Assembly (NCBI RefSeq): GCF_015356865.1
Contig: NZ_JAAFZA010000049.1
Span: forward strand, 1 to 55,079
Direction of reading: 5' to 3'
DNA from: Catenulispora pinisilvae
Lineage (GTDB): Bacteria > Actinomycetota > Actinomycetes > Streptomycetales > Catenulisporaceae
DNA length: 55,079 nt
Shown here in pieces: positions 38,815 through 48,198 of the stretch (the first letter of the stretch is position 1; each line of letters opens with the position of its first letter). Under the pieces are notes generated by a model, which was not told the origin of the DNA, searched no databases, and was given only the letters and a program-made list of their open reading frames with translations. A program made the position numbers and the translations under genes.

Positions 38815-41245
38815 TGGGAGCGCCCCAGATGCCGCTCGTGAGCCTGCCGTCGAGCTCCTGCTGGGTGAAATTGGTCATGACCGTTAGGTAGCTGCCACTG
38901 GGGTTCGACATATCTCGCACGGCAACAGAGTAGTTTCCATTACCGACGTCGAGGACCTTCACGATCAGCCCGCCCTTCTGGACCAACAGCTCGCTGTTGG
39001 GGTCGTTCCAGATCTCGTCGCCGGCTGCCCGCTCTGCCTCGCGCAGCATGCCGTGGATGTCACGGGTCGCCGTTCCCCCGGTCGCTTCCTCCCACTGCTG
39101 GTCCAGGTCGGGTGCCTCGGGATAGACCGGGTCGCCGTCCATGCCGTCGCAGATACAGTTGGGCTCGTGGCCGTCGATCCAGCCCCCGCAGTTGTGCACC
39201 AGCACCGGGGTGTGGCCCGCGACCACGTAGTACGTGTGCACTCCGTCGATCGTCAGGTCGTAGGTCACCATCGGCCCGATGTGTGGCCGAAGGCCTCGCA
39301 CCACCACGACCTGGCCCGAGCCGCTCTGCAGCCGGTCGCCGGGCGCCAACGATCCCGCGTTGACGAACCCTGCCGTGGTCACGTCGTAGAACGGGTGGTT
39401 ACGGGTGCTGGTGATGGTCTCGACGCCCCCCGGCGTCGCCATGACCACGTCCACGAAATCCGCGTCCGTCGTCGTGACGTGCACCTTGTCCACCGTGTGG
39501 ACCTCGTTGCCGCCACCGGGCCGCGCGTTCTCGATCGAGTCGCCGGCTCGGACCTCGGCGATCGGTTCCGTGGTGCCGTTCGCCATCAGGACCCGCGTGC
39601 CGCCGACGAAGCTGTGGCAGGGGTTGTCGAGTTGTGAATCGAAGTACTCGACTTCGTCCTTGGCGAACGTCTCCGTGGCCTGCTCTGGATTCTGCAGGCC
39701 GAGGTCGGAGAACCGAAGGATCGGCTTCCCGTCCGCACCCAACTCCGGGTTCCCCGCAGCGTCCATCGGCACGTCGCCGTAGGTCGGGTTTCCGTTCGCG
39801 TCCGTGATCTTCGGCGAGTACTCCAGGTCGAACTGCGACGCCTCGTCACTGAGCCCCTGGTCGTCCAGGTTCGACTGCAACTGGCTCAGACTGACCGCGG
39901 GCCCCTCCGCCACGGCGTTGGGCGTGCCGCTCTGCGGCGCCGGCCGCGGCGTGTCCCCGCCGACGTCCTGCGGCGGCGCCTCGGTCACCGGGTCGACGTG
40001 GTCGACGGTGAGCTTCTCACCGCCGACCTCCGCGGTCGCTTTCCCGCCCTTGTCGATCGCGTCGTCGAAGGCCTTCTGGCCGGGCGGCGGTTCCTCGCCG
40101 GCCGGCGGCTCGGGCTCGGTCACCGCGTAGTCGCCGTCGGCCTCGGGGATCAGGCCGTCGTAGGTGGTCGTCGGGTCGAGGTGCGCGGTCTCGTCCGGCG
40201 GCAGGGCGCGCACCGCGTCCGGTGACAGCGTCACTCGCACCGGTGCCTGCGTGACCGGGCCGTCCGCCTGCGGTTCCGACGCGCCGCTGTCGTCCGGAGC
40301 CGCTTCGTATGGCGCGTCCGGTTCGGCCGAGTCGCCGCCGCTGATCGCCGGCTGGGACTGGTTCGCGTCCGGTGCGGCCTGGTCGGCCGCCGGGTCGGAC
40401 GGGTCGCCGGCGGGGTCCGACGCGTCGCCGCCGGGCGCGTCCTCGTAGGGCGCCGCGTCCGGTTCCGAGGCGAGCTGCTGCTCGTACTCCGCGACGTCGC
40501 TGAGGATCTTCTGGCGCTGGGCGTCGAGGTCGGAGGCCTCGCTCTGCATCGACGTGACTTCGTCGTTGTGCTTCTGGATGTCGCTCTGCAGCTGGTTCTG
40601 CTGCGATTCGATCGACGACTCGGCGTTCTGCAGGCTCGTCTGGCTGGACTGCAGCGAGTTCGCCTGGTTCTGCAAGGCCGCCTTGCGCCCGTCGAGGCTC
40701 GCCTTCTCCTCGTTGTACGCGTCGTACGCCGCCTGCTGGTCCGGCAGCTCGAAGACGTGCGGTTCGGCGTTGTGGGCGGCGATCTCGTTGTTGAGTTCGG
40801 TGATCTGGCTTTCCACCGAGCTGGCCTGGCTCTCCAGGCCGGACTGCTTGCTGGTGATCTGGTTGGCCTGGTTCTCCAGGTCCGACTCGCGCTGCTTGAG
40901 GGAGTCGGTCTCGGCCGAGACCGTCGCCGACTGGCTCTGGAGAGCCTGCGCCTTGGTGTCGTAGTCCGTGATCTCGGACTGGATCTGGGCCGAGCCGCCG
41001 CCGATCGAGTCCGGGACGTCCGGCGGCGCGGACGGGTCGGCGTCCTGGGACAGGCGCCAGGTAAATGCGGTGCTGGTCGGCGCGGCGCTCGTATGCGGCA
41101 CCGCGGCGGCCAGCGCGGCGGGTCCGGAGACGACTGTGACGCCGGTCATCAGGCCGGCGGCGGCGAGTACCGCGACCAGGCGGCGCGAACCGCGGCCTCG
41201 ACGAGGCAAAGGCGACTGCGACTGCGACTGCGACTGCCCAGCCAC
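38807..41245 (-). CDS. Secreted coiled-coil toxin with HINT autoprocessing domain
   Basis: An 812-residue protein from GTG 41245. A signal peptide (RRLVAVLAAAGLMTGVTVVSGPAALAA) follows a QS-repeat tail of four QS pairs. Residues about 80-240 are a Gln/Ser/Asn-rich coiled coil, and 250-430 are acidic and Pro-rich. A HINT (Hedgehog/intein) domain spans 543-686: Cys543 (CHSFVGGTRV), the TxxH-like STRNHPFY with His617, and the end GHTPVLVHNC. The last 126 residues form the releasable toxin (IVKVLDVGNGNYSVAVRDM...TQQELDGRLTSGIW), of unassigned activity; a small RNase fold is possible. An overlapping gene downstream probably gives immunity. Confidence 0.85.
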   Translation of the reverse strand: MAGQSQSQSQSPLPRRGRGSRRLVAVLAAAGLMTGVTVVSGPAALAAAVPHTSAAPTSTAFTWRLSQDADPSAPPDVPDSIGGGSAQIQSEITDYDTKAQALQSQSATVSAETDSLKQRESDLENQANQITSKQSGLESQASSVESQITELNNEIAAHNAEPHVFELPDQQAAYDAYNEEKASLDGRKAALQNQANSLQSSQTSLQNAESSIESQQNQLQSDIQKHNDEVTSMQSEASDLDAQRQKILSDVAEYEQQLASEPDAAPYEDAPGGDASDPAGDPSDPAADQAAPDANQSQPAISGGDSAEPDAPYEAAPDDSGASEPQADGPVTQAPVRVTLSPDAVRALPPDETAHLDPTTTYDGLIPEADGDYAVTEPEPPAGEEPPPGQKAFDDAIDKGGKATAEVGGEKLTVDHVDPVTEAPPQDVGGDTPRPAPQSGTPNAVAEGPAVSLSQLQSNLDDQGLSDEASQFDLEYSPKITDANGNPTYGDVPMDAAGNPELGADGKPILRFSDLGLQNPEQATETFAKDEVEYFDSQLDNPCHSFVGGTRVLMANGTTEPIAEVRAGDSIENARPGGGNEVHTVDKVHVTTTDADFVDVVMATPGGVETITSTRNHPFYDVTTAGFVNAGSLAPGDRLQSGSGQVVVVRGLRPHIGPMVTYDLTIDGVHTYYVVAGHTPVLVHNCGGWIDGHEPNCICDGMDGDPVYPEAPDLDQQWEEATGGTATRDIHGMLREAERAAGDEIWNDPNSELLVQKGGLIVKVLDVGNGNYSVAVRDMSNPSGSYLTVMTNFTQQELDGRLTSGIWGAPNG

Positions 41246-41248
41246 GAC

Positions 41249-42319
41249 TTACCCGCTCACCTTCGCCGCGAACTGGTCGGCGACCTGCGCCGCCGCGGCC
41301 TTGCCGTCGCCGCCCTCACAGACCGCGACCTGTAGCACGGCCTTGCCCTTGAGCCGGGCCTGGCGGTAGCACGCCCACCCGCCGCCGGAGTCCTGAGACG
41401 CGGTCCAGGCCAGGTCCTCGGAGGTGTTGGTGTCGACCGTGTAGTTCCACTTCACAGTGTTCTTCTTCTGGTCGGTCCGGGTCGCCGACGGGCAGCCGGC
41501 AACCCCCTTGGCCAAGCCCTGGAACACCGCACCGGACTGGTTCGCGTCGCCGTACTTGCCGATCGTCTGCGTCACCGTGTAGTCGCCGGCGCCGGTCGAG
41601 TCCTGGTAGGTGGTGGAGTAGAAGACCGTCCAGCCTTCGGTGTATCCCGCGGCCGTGGCCGGGCCGATCGCCACCGCGCACGAGGTCGGGGCCGCGGTCA
41701 GCGCCGGCGGCGGCTGGCTCGCCGCCGAGCCGGATATGACGGTCGTGCCGACGGCCTTGCTGACATCGTCCGGGGTCAGGATGCCGGCCTGCACCGTCCC
41801 GGCGACGACGTGCTGCGGGTTCACGGCGACCGGCGCCTTCTTCGCGCCGCTGGGCCACACCGCGAAGGTGAGCCCGCCGCCGAGCACCACCACCGCGACC
41901 AACCCGATGATCAGCAGTCGGCGACGGTCGCGGGGGGACGTGGGCAGTTTGGGCGCCTGGAAGGACTTGGTGGGTTGCAGCGGCGGCTGAGGTACCGGTC
42001 CGTAAGAAGGCGAGAACGAACTCTGTTGCGGAGGCAGAGTCTGGTATCCACCCCCGGTGGACGACGCGGTCGGAGCCGGGGCCGGGGCCGGGGCCAGTGG
42101 CGAAACCGGATACGCCTGGGTCTGGTTCGGGATCGGCTGGTTCGGGATCGGCTGGTTCGCGGGCGATTGCTCCGCGGACGCCGGCCGCAGCGACGACCCC
42201 GCCGGCGTGACGACGTTCAGCTGCTGCGTCGTCAACGCCGAAGTGTCGTCCCCCAGCAGTTTGTCCTGGTCACCGGTGTGTATGTGTTCTTCGTTCCGAC
42301 CCTCGGGCTCGCCCGCCAT
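41249..42319 (-). CDS. Membrane protein with Pro-rich cytosolic part and external sensor-like domain
   Basis: About 356 residues. ATG 42319 is preferred because GGGGAG lies 7 bases upstream. The N-terminal 130 residues are Gln/Pro-rich, with repeated QPIPN and APAP units. One transmembrane helix (RRRLLIIGLVAVVVLGGGLTFAVW, about 133-156) anchors a 190-residue external domain with three cysteines and a GYTEGWTVFYSTTYQD segment, resembling PknH-like extracellular sensor domains but without a kinase. It ends 3 bases before the HINT-toxin start, so the two are co-transcribed; it may assist toxin export or anchoring. Confidence 0.7.
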   Translation of the reverse strand: MAGEPEGRNEEHIHTGDQDKLLGDDTSALTTQQLNVVTPAGSSLRPASAEQSPANQPIPNQPIPNQTQAYPVSPLAPAPAPAPTASSTGGGYQTLPPQQSSFSPSYGPVPQPPLQPTKSFQAPKLPTSPRDRRRLLIIGLVAVVVLGGGLTFAVWPSGAKKAPVAVNPQHVVAGTVQAGILTPDDVSKAVGTTVISGSAASQPPPALTAAPTSCAVAIGPATAAGYTEGWTVFYSTTYQDSTGAGDYTVTQTIGKYGDANQSGAVFQGLAKGVAGCPSATRTDQKKNTVKWNYTVDTNTSEDLAWTASQDSGGGWACYRQARLKGKAVLQVAVCEGGDGKAAAAQVADQFAAKVSG

Positions 42320-42427
42320 GTATCGGCTCCCCATGTCTGTCAACGCGGTATCGCAGTGATCGACGGTACTGACCGCCACACCCCTGCGATACCTGTAAGC
42401 ATCCAGGGGAGCAGCCTTGTCCACGGC

Positions 42428-43027
42428 CTATTGCCAGACAATCGGCTTCGTCTCGTAGTCCTTCACGGACTGGCCCACCCACATCGCCTTGACCGCCGAA
42501 GTGTCGCCCGCGTCCTGCAAGAAGATCGCGCAGCCGTCCAGTGTCGAGCCGGCCGGCTGGTTGTTCAGGTGCTCGGTCAGCGCGGGCTCGCAGGGGAAGT
42601 TCGGCGTGTCGTCGAAGGGATTGAAGTTGAGCACGTTCATCCCGCCGAGCAGGTGGTCCGGATCACTGCCCAGAATCAGGTCCTCAGCCTGGATGCCGGT
42701 GGTGGCGGTGGCGTCGGTCTTGGTGATCCGATAGTGGACGTAGTAGGCGGCCTTGCCGGCCACCTGCTCCGGGTGTTGCAGCTGCTGGAAGTCCGACATG
42801 TTCGCTTTGGTGACGTCCAGGACGGTGATGCCCTCGGCGGCGGCGCCCTTGTCCTGACTGATGCGGACCGTGGCCATGGTGCCGAACGGCAGCGTGGTGC
42901 CAGGCTTGGTGTCCCCGGCCGGCACGCTGATCTCCGAGCCACTGGAGCAGCCGGCCGCGGTGGTGAGGGCGGCCGCGGCGAGGAGAGCCGCTGTGGCGGG
43001 CTTCCACGCCCTTGCGAGTTTTGCCAT
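42428..43027 (-). CDS. Lipoprotein
   Basis: A 199-residue exported lipoprotein: basic N-terminus, hydrophobic stretch and lipobox TAAGCSS (Cys27). The mature part (SEISVPAGDTKPGTTLPFGTMATVRIS...VHYRITKTDA) is beta-rich and similar in layout to DUF4352-like lipoproteins. It ends about 108 bases before the next gene of the toxin unit on the same strand and probably belongs to that unit. The function is unknown. Confidence 0.78.
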   Translation of the reverse strand: MAKLARAWKPATAALLAAAALTTAAGCSSGSEISVPAGDTKPGTTLPFGTMATVRISQDKGAAAEGITVLDVTKANMSDFQQLQHPEQVAGKAAYYVHYRITKTDATATTGIQAEDLILGSDPDHLLGGMNVLNFNPFDDTPNFPCEPALTEHLNNQPAGSTLDGCAIFLQDAGDTSAVKAMWVGQSVKDYETKPIVWQ

Positions 43028-43161
43028 GGCCGCAGTAGAGCAGAACGGTTCGAGGACCGGTCCTGGGACAGCGTCATGGTCCGCGTCTCAGTGCCCGCTC
43101 AGAACCTATCCCGTGCCAAAGTTGGCGACGAGTGCCCTGGCCAGCTAATTCGCCGTTCGGG

Positions 43162-43378
43162 TCAGGCGGCTCGGTGGTACTCGTGGATGGTGGTGGCGGG
43201 ACTTGTCCGCGGCGGATCCGGCCTTCGATCGGGCTGACTTCCGCGATGTCGGCGTCCGGAGGGGTCCGGTCCCGGGTCTGATGGGGCCGATGCCCGTTGA
43301 AGTGGTCTTCGTAGGCGGCGAGGACCTTGCGGGCGTGAGCCTGGCCGAACAGCGGGACGTTGTCGGTGCGGTCGTACC
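43162..43378 (-). pseudogene. IS481-type transposase C-terminal remnant
   Basis: The minus strand reads DNVPLFGQAHARKVLAAYEDHFNGHRPHQ, then VSPIEGRIRRGQV, and in a shifted frame IHEYHRAA before the stop at 43162-43164: the conserved C-terminal end of an integrase-core transposase. Bases 43144-43187 are nearly the same as 53903-53945, where another remnant of this family ends. Confidence 0.7.
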
Positions 43379-43429
43379 TGGCTCTGCGGATCCACCGCTC
43401 CGCCCAGCAAATCGACCTCAAGGACAGCG

Positions 43430-43852
43430 ACTCCGCGACTAGCACGCTGGTCGAGCGCACCACCCGCAACACGATGCTCGTCCATCTACCTGACGGACGC
43501 ACCGCTGAAAAGACGCGCGCCGCAGTCCAGAGCACCATGCAGGCCATGCCATCCCCGCCTGATCCGATCCCTAACCTGGTACCAGGGCTCTGAGATGAGA
43601 TCTCATCACGCCTTCAGCATCGCCACCGACATCCCGGTCTACCTCTGCGACCCCGCCTCGCCTTGGCAGCGCGGCAGCAACGAGAACACGAACGGCCTGC
43701 TGCGCCAGTCCTCAGTCCCCCAAGGGCACCAACCTCGCCGTCCACACCGCCGAACACTTAGCCGCCGTTACCACCGAATTCAACGATCGGCCACACAAAA
43801 TACTCGATTGGGAAACCCAGCCGAGCGCCTGGCTACACTTCTTGCTGCTTGA
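43430..43852 (+). pseudogene. IS30-type transposase remnant
   Basis: Plus-strand pieces in different frames read STLVERTTRNTMLVHLPDGRTAEKTR, then RSLTWYQGSEM, then HHAFSIATDIPVYLCDPASPWQRGSNENTNGLLRQ, and after another shift HTAEHLAAVTTEFNDRPHK. These match the IS30 DDE core, except that the second catalytic Asp (normally TWDQG) is Tyr. The N-terminal third is missing. It is inactive. Confidence 0.8.
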
Positions 43853-44029
43853 CCAACCGGCCACATGTGGCGGCGACACTCAGAATTCGCCCGACGTCAG
43901 TTTCGAACGATCGGCGGACCGCCGGCATCCGTAGCCCCAAACGGAGTCGGCCGGCCATCGTACCGCCCTCAACAGACGCAGGATTCTACGAGCGAGGCCT
44001 AGTATATTCCCATTTCCTGCACCGGCTGG

Positions 44030-45124
44030 TCAATCCTCATATGGAGCGATGTCGCCCAAGGTTAGCAGAGTCATAGGTTCGTCGGCATACCATGCATGTG
44101 TCCTGGTGGCTAGACGAGGAAGAGACGACTTCGCTGGCGGACGAGTGCGTGATTCGAAAGCTGTCAAGAATCGACATTGCTCCACAGTAATGCTGGACTG
44201 GCCAGCCCACTCCAGGAAGGCGTCTCGACGTTCCGTGGTGATGGGCCCGCCGGTTGCGACGACTTCGATGAACCACAGAGTCTGCTGCGTCTTATCGAGA
44301 TCTGCGATCAAACAGTCAGGGAGAAGTTTCTGCTTGTCAATGGTCAGCCCGATGGATTTTAGAGTACTGTCGTCGATGAGGTTGACTTTTTCCCCTGATT
44401 GGGAAATGAAGATCACGTTCGGATGGGCGAGCGTCGAGGCGAAGTCTTCGATGACGCCCTTCAAAATTCTGCTGCTCAGGCCTGGATGGAGGGTTCGCTG
44501 ACCACCGCCAGGCAGATTGACGATGACGGAATCTGTACTCAGGGCGGGGTCGCGCATTTTGGCAGCCCGCAGCTTTGCGAGGGGTTTGAGGTGCTTCTCT
44601 TGCCAGCTAACAATGGCCGCCGCCAAGTCCTCTCCGAGCAAGGACGGCTCGAAGAGGGCCGCAAAATCAGGGTCCAGATAGTATCGGCCAAGGGGTGAAG
44701 ACCCCGTCACCGTCGTGTGCTTGACCGCGCCGCAGTTAGCAAACTCCTTGAGCGTCTCGTCTCGGATAGGCTCACGGCTATCGTCCGCGTACCAGGTCGA
44801 TCCACGAGCAATACCCCAGGTGACGCAGAGCTTGCTGACAGCTTTGCTGCCGCTCCGCGACGCCTTGTAGTAGGCTCTTCGGTCCGGGTCAGTCCGTCGC
44901 TTCGCGACCGAGTCGCTCATCCACGAGACCGTCTTCGGACGGATCGGGTGCTCTGCATCGACCGCGCCTACGTAGAGCGCAACGAACACCACCGCAGCCG
45001 CCACCGGGTTCGCAGTGGACGTGGTCCCTGTGACGAATTGAGGTAGAACGAGCTTGAGTCGTTCATGGTAGGCCTTGCGGGAAGCCATGAGCGATGGAAG
45101 CGACGTCGAGTCTGCGGAGGTCAC
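44030..45124 (-). CDS. BsuBI/PstI-family type II restriction endonuclease, stand-alone
   Basis: A predicted nuclease of 364 residues from GTG 45124; TAGTAT lies just upstream and suggests a leaderless or very short leader. The C-terminal domain has VIFISQSGEKVNLIDD...LPDCLIADLD...LWFIEVVATGGPI, giving Asp270 and Glu287 as the PD-(D/E)x(K/V) metal ligands of the BsuBI/PstI fold. The N-terminal half (about residues 1-100) would be the winged-helix part. It points away from the methyltransferase-nuclease fusion 530 bases upstream. AT-rich codons are more common here than in neighbours. It would be toxic without a methyltransferase of the same specificity, presumably the fused protein. Confidence 0.82.
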   Translation of the reverse strand: MTSADSTSLPSLMASRKAYHERLKLVLPQFVTGTTSTANPVAAAVVFVALYVGAVDAEHPIRPKTVSWMSDSVAKRRTDPDRRAYYKASRSGSKAVSKLCVTWGIARGSTWYADDSREPIRDETLKEFANCGAVKHTTVTGSSPLGRYYLDPDFAALFEPSLLGEDLAAAIVSWQEKHLKPLAKLRAAKMRDPALSTDSVIVNLPGGGQRTLHPGLSSRILKGVIEDFASTLAHPNVIFISQSGEKVNLIDDSTLKSIGLTIDKQKLLPDCLIADLDKTQQTLWFIEVVATGGPITTERRDAFLEWAGQSSITVEQCRFLTAFESRTRPPAKSSLPRLATRTHAWYADEPMTLLTLGDIAPYED

Positions 45125-45189
45125 ACCTCATACTATGAGCCGGCTTTGATCCGCGCAGCCTCGATGTGCTCGCCGACCAGGGAAACGAT

Positions 45190-45480
45190 CTCTTCCCGGC
45201 TGGGCAATGATCGACCGGTATTGGACCCTGCCGCATCGCTCGCACCTGCGAGGAGTCGACCACCACCCGTTCCCAGTCCAGCTGCCCGTCCACTGGCAGC
45301 TTAGACCCGGCGAGATCGCGATGCCCAACGCGTGTTCGAGGGCTAAGAGCTCCGTCCCTGTACGCATTCCAACCACGGATCAGCCATGTGGCGACCGCCG
45401 AACGTAGCGAGCGACCGCCGTGGTGGGGACCAAAGGACAGCCGGCTCGGCGGCACCAGCACAGGACTGTCGTTGCCCGTC
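45190..45480 (-). pseudogene. IS5-type transposase remnant
   Basis: In the gap between the two restriction genes the minus strand reads WLIRGWNAYRDGA-like sequence, then DGQLDWERVVVDSSQVRAMRQG and a shifted SPVD-like piece, matching the first catalytic Asp block (WERVVVDSS) of IS5-group transposases. The frame is broken in several places. The rest of the gap (45481-45654) holds only the promoter region of the methyltransferase. Confidence 0.6.
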
Positions 45481-45654
45481 CCACTTCACCTTGAACCCGC
45501 GCCGCCCCTGACACTTGCGGTACAGCCCATTCTGCGAAGGGCGGGGTGAGTAGCGGAGTCTTTTGCCGATGAGGGTGCCGGGAGGCGAAGATCGTTTAAT
45601 GAGCTCGCAGGCGTCCCCGCGTTTGCGATCTTGCTGGTCGGCTAGTCTGTCGCG

Positions 45655-48198
45655 GTGACAAACAGCACCGATCCGGGCCAGTTGCTGGACAACCTTTTAG
45701 GTGGAATCGAGCAGCGACGCCTAGAGGTAGCTGGCCGCCGCCCGAGCGCTGTTCAGCGGAAATGGGGACAATTCTTCACCCCCCGTGCCGTTGCCGAGCA
45801 GATCGCTGCACATCCCAGACTCGATCAGGACGGCGAGCTATCGATCCTCGACCCTGGCGCCGGAGTCGGGGTCCTGGTTGCGGCGGTCATCGCTCGAGCT
45901 CTTCGTGAACGTCCGGGGTTGCCGATCCGTGTCACGGCCCTGGAGATTGATCCCTCGCTGAATCTCGCACTGGAGGAGACGCTCACAGAGTGCAGAGCCG
46001 CCGCTGCGGAGCTCGGCACCGAGCTGCTGTATGAGGTAGTGGCTGGCGACTTCATTGATTGGGGGATGAGTCAGACCCAGGTGAGCCTGGATGCCGCCGA
46101 AAACCCCCGCCGCTACGACATCGTGGTGCAGAACCCTCCTTACGGGAAAGTGCAGCGCACCAGTGCAGTACGGGGATCGCTCTCGATGCTGGGCGTGGAG
46201 GTCCCCAACATCTACGCTGCGTTCCTCGCCATCGCCACCAGAGTTCTCGCTCCAGGCGGGCAGCTCGTCGCAATCACCCCGCGCAGCTTCTGCAACGGCG
46301 TGTATTTCCGTTCCTTCCGCGCCGACTTGCTCGCTCAGGTGGGATTGGACCGGATCAGCGTGTTCCACGAGCGAGACACGCTGTTCTCCGACTCCTCGGT
46401 GCTCCAGGAGACCATCATCTTCAGTGCCACGCAGGGCATACACCCGGACAATGTGATGGTCGTGACAGCCCGGGGCTACTTGGACCCCCGCCTGGAGCGG
46501 CTGATCCCCTACACCGACCTCGTCGTACCCAGCGATCCTGAGGCGTTTCTGCGTATCCCGACCGACGCTGACGACGATGCGGTCAGCGCCACTGCCGCGG
46601 CTTTGCCGGCGACTCTGGCGGACCTGGGACTGAAGGTGTCCACGGGACGTGTGGTGGACTTCCGGGCTACCGGTTTCCTCCGTATGGATCCCGAGCCCGG
46701 TGCAGTCCCGCTGATCTATCCACACCATTTCAACCGAGGTAGTATCGCCTGGCCTGTGAGGCATGCGAAGAAGGCGAACGCCATCGTCCGCGCATCTGAA
46801 ACCGAGAAGCAGCTGTTCCCCGCAGGAACGTACGTGGTGGTAAAACGGCTCAGTTCCAAGGAAGAAAAGCGCCGTATCGTATCAGTGGTCTATGATCCTG
46901 ATGTTGTCGAGTCCGACGCCATCGGTTTTGAGAACCATGTCAACGTCATCCATGCCGACGGGATCGGATTAGATCCGGTACTGGCGCGCGGAATGTCCGT
47001 GTGGCTCAACTCCAACCAGCTGGACTCGCATTTCCGGCAGTTCAGCGGCCACACACAGGTCAATGCGACCGACCTGCGGAACATGCGCTACCCCGACCGG
47101 CCAAGCCTCACCGCTCTCGGAGAAGCGGTAACGCTGAGTGCGTGGCCGGAGCAAGGAGAGATCGATGCGCTGGTCCGACACCACGTACTGGTCGGGGAAC
47201 GGGACGAGGAGAACCAGGTGATCGAGGACGACGGAACGATCCTGAATCAGGCGCGGCGCCTGCTACTGGATATGAAGCTCGACGCCGAGCGCTCCAACGA
47301 GCGCTCGGCCCTCGTGCTGCTGACACTGGCGCGTCTTGGACCTGATGACGACTGGTCACAGGCGACCAACCCCATGCTGCGGACGGTCCAGATCATGGAC
47401 TATCTTCGGCAGCACCACGGTCGGGACTACAAACCGAACACTCGCGAGACGATAAGGCGGCAGACGCTACACCAGTTCATTGATGCTGGCCTCGTCGTCC
47501 TCAATCCCGACGATCCCGGACGGCCGGTCAATTCTCCGCACAACTGCTACCAGCTTACCGACCGCGCGACAGAGCTCATCCGTTTGTACGGAACCACCGA
47601 CTTCGAACCCTCGCTGAAGGTCTATCTAGCCGACCTACCAGGGCTGAAGGAGGTCTACTTCGCGGAGCGCAAGATGCATCGCATCAAGCTAACGCTCCCC
47701 GATGGAGGCGAAGTGGATATCAGCGGCGGCGGACAGAACGAACTCATCGAGAAGATGGTCGAAGAGTTCTGCCCCCGCTACACCCCCGGCGGTGTCGTCC
47801 TGTACGTCGGTGATGCCGATGACAAGTGGAAGCACTCGCAGAACGAAGCCCTCGCCGCGCTCGGCGTCACCTTCGACAGCCACGGCAAGATGCCCGACCT
47901 GGTTGTCCATCTCAAGGAGAAGAACTGGCTGGTGCTTATGGAAGCTGTGACCAGCCACGGACCTGTGGATGCCAAACGCCACAAAGAGCTCAAGACCCTG
48001 TTCGCTGACAGCACCGCCGGCCTGGTCTTCGTGTCCTGTTTCGAGACCCGAGCCGACATGCGGCAGTATCTCAAGGACATCGCTTGGGAGACCGAAGTCT
48101 GGTGCGCTGACTCGCCGACACACATGGTCCATTTCAACGGCAGCCGCTTCCTCGGGCCCTACGGCCCTGAGGCTGAAGGCGAAGGTGTCGACGCATAG
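45655..48198 (+). CDS. N6-adenine methyltransferase fused to a BsuBI/PstI restriction domain
   Basis: An 847-residue bifunctional protein. The GTG start has no Shine-Dalgarno; TAGTCT lies 7 bases upstream, suggesting a leaderless transcript. The methyltransferase (about 35-480) shows QFFTPRAVAEQIA, SAM motif DPGAGVG (67-73) and catalytic NPPY (160-163), of the Eco57I/gamma-type class, followed by a probable recognition region. Residues about 665-847 form a BsuBI/PstI endonuclease: VVLYVGDADDK...GKMPDLVVHLKEKNWLVLMEAVTSHGP, with Asp748 and Glu763 as likely metal ligands. One chain thus both modifies and cuts, while a second, separate BsuBI/PstI nuclease is encoded divergently. Confidence 0.88.
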   Translation: MTNSTDPGQLLDNLLGGIEQRRLEVAGRRPSAVQRKWGQFFTPRAVAEQIAAHPRLDQDGELSILDPGAGVGVLVAAVIARALRERPGLPIRVTALEIDPSLNLALEETLTECRAAAAELGTELLYEVVAGDFIDWGMSQTQVSLDAAENPRRYDIVVQNPPYGKVQRTSAVRGSLSMLGVEVPNIYAAFLAIATRVLAPGGQLVAITPRSFCNGVYFRSFRADLLAQVGLDRISVFHERDTLFSDSSVLQETIIFSATQGIHPDNVMVVTARGYLDPRLERLIPYTDLVVPSDPEAFLRIPTDADDDAVSATAAALPATLADLGLKVSTGRVVDFRATGFLRMDPEPGAVPLIYPHHFNRGSIAWPVRHAKKANAIVRASETEKQLFPAGTYVVVKRLSSKEEKRRIVSVVYDPDVVESDAIGFENHVNVIHADGIGLDPVLARGMSVWLNSNQLDSHFRQFSGHTQVNATDLRNMRYPDRPSLTALGEAVTLSAWPEQGEIDALVRHHVLVGERDEENQVIEDDGTILNQARRLLLDMKLDAERSNERSALVLLTLARLGPDDDWSQATNPMLRTVQIMDYLRQHHGRDYKPNTRETIRRQTLHQFIDAGLVVLNPDDPGRPVNSPHNCYQLTDRATELIRLYGTTDFEPSLKVYLADLPGLKEVYFAERKMHRIKLTLPDGGEVDISGGGQNELIEKMVEEFCPRYTPGGVVLYVGDADDKWKHSQNEALAALGVTFDSHGKMPDLVVHLKEKNWLVLMEAVTSHGPVDAKRHKELKTLFADSTAGLVFVSCFETRADMRQYLKDIAWETEVWCADSPTHMVHFNGSRFLGPYGPEAEGEGVDA

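Noticed and set aside
40300-41245. Plus-strand open frames opposite the coiled-coil part of the HINT toxin
   Set aside because: They mirror the repetitive Gln/Ser codons on the minus strand and have no start context or motif.
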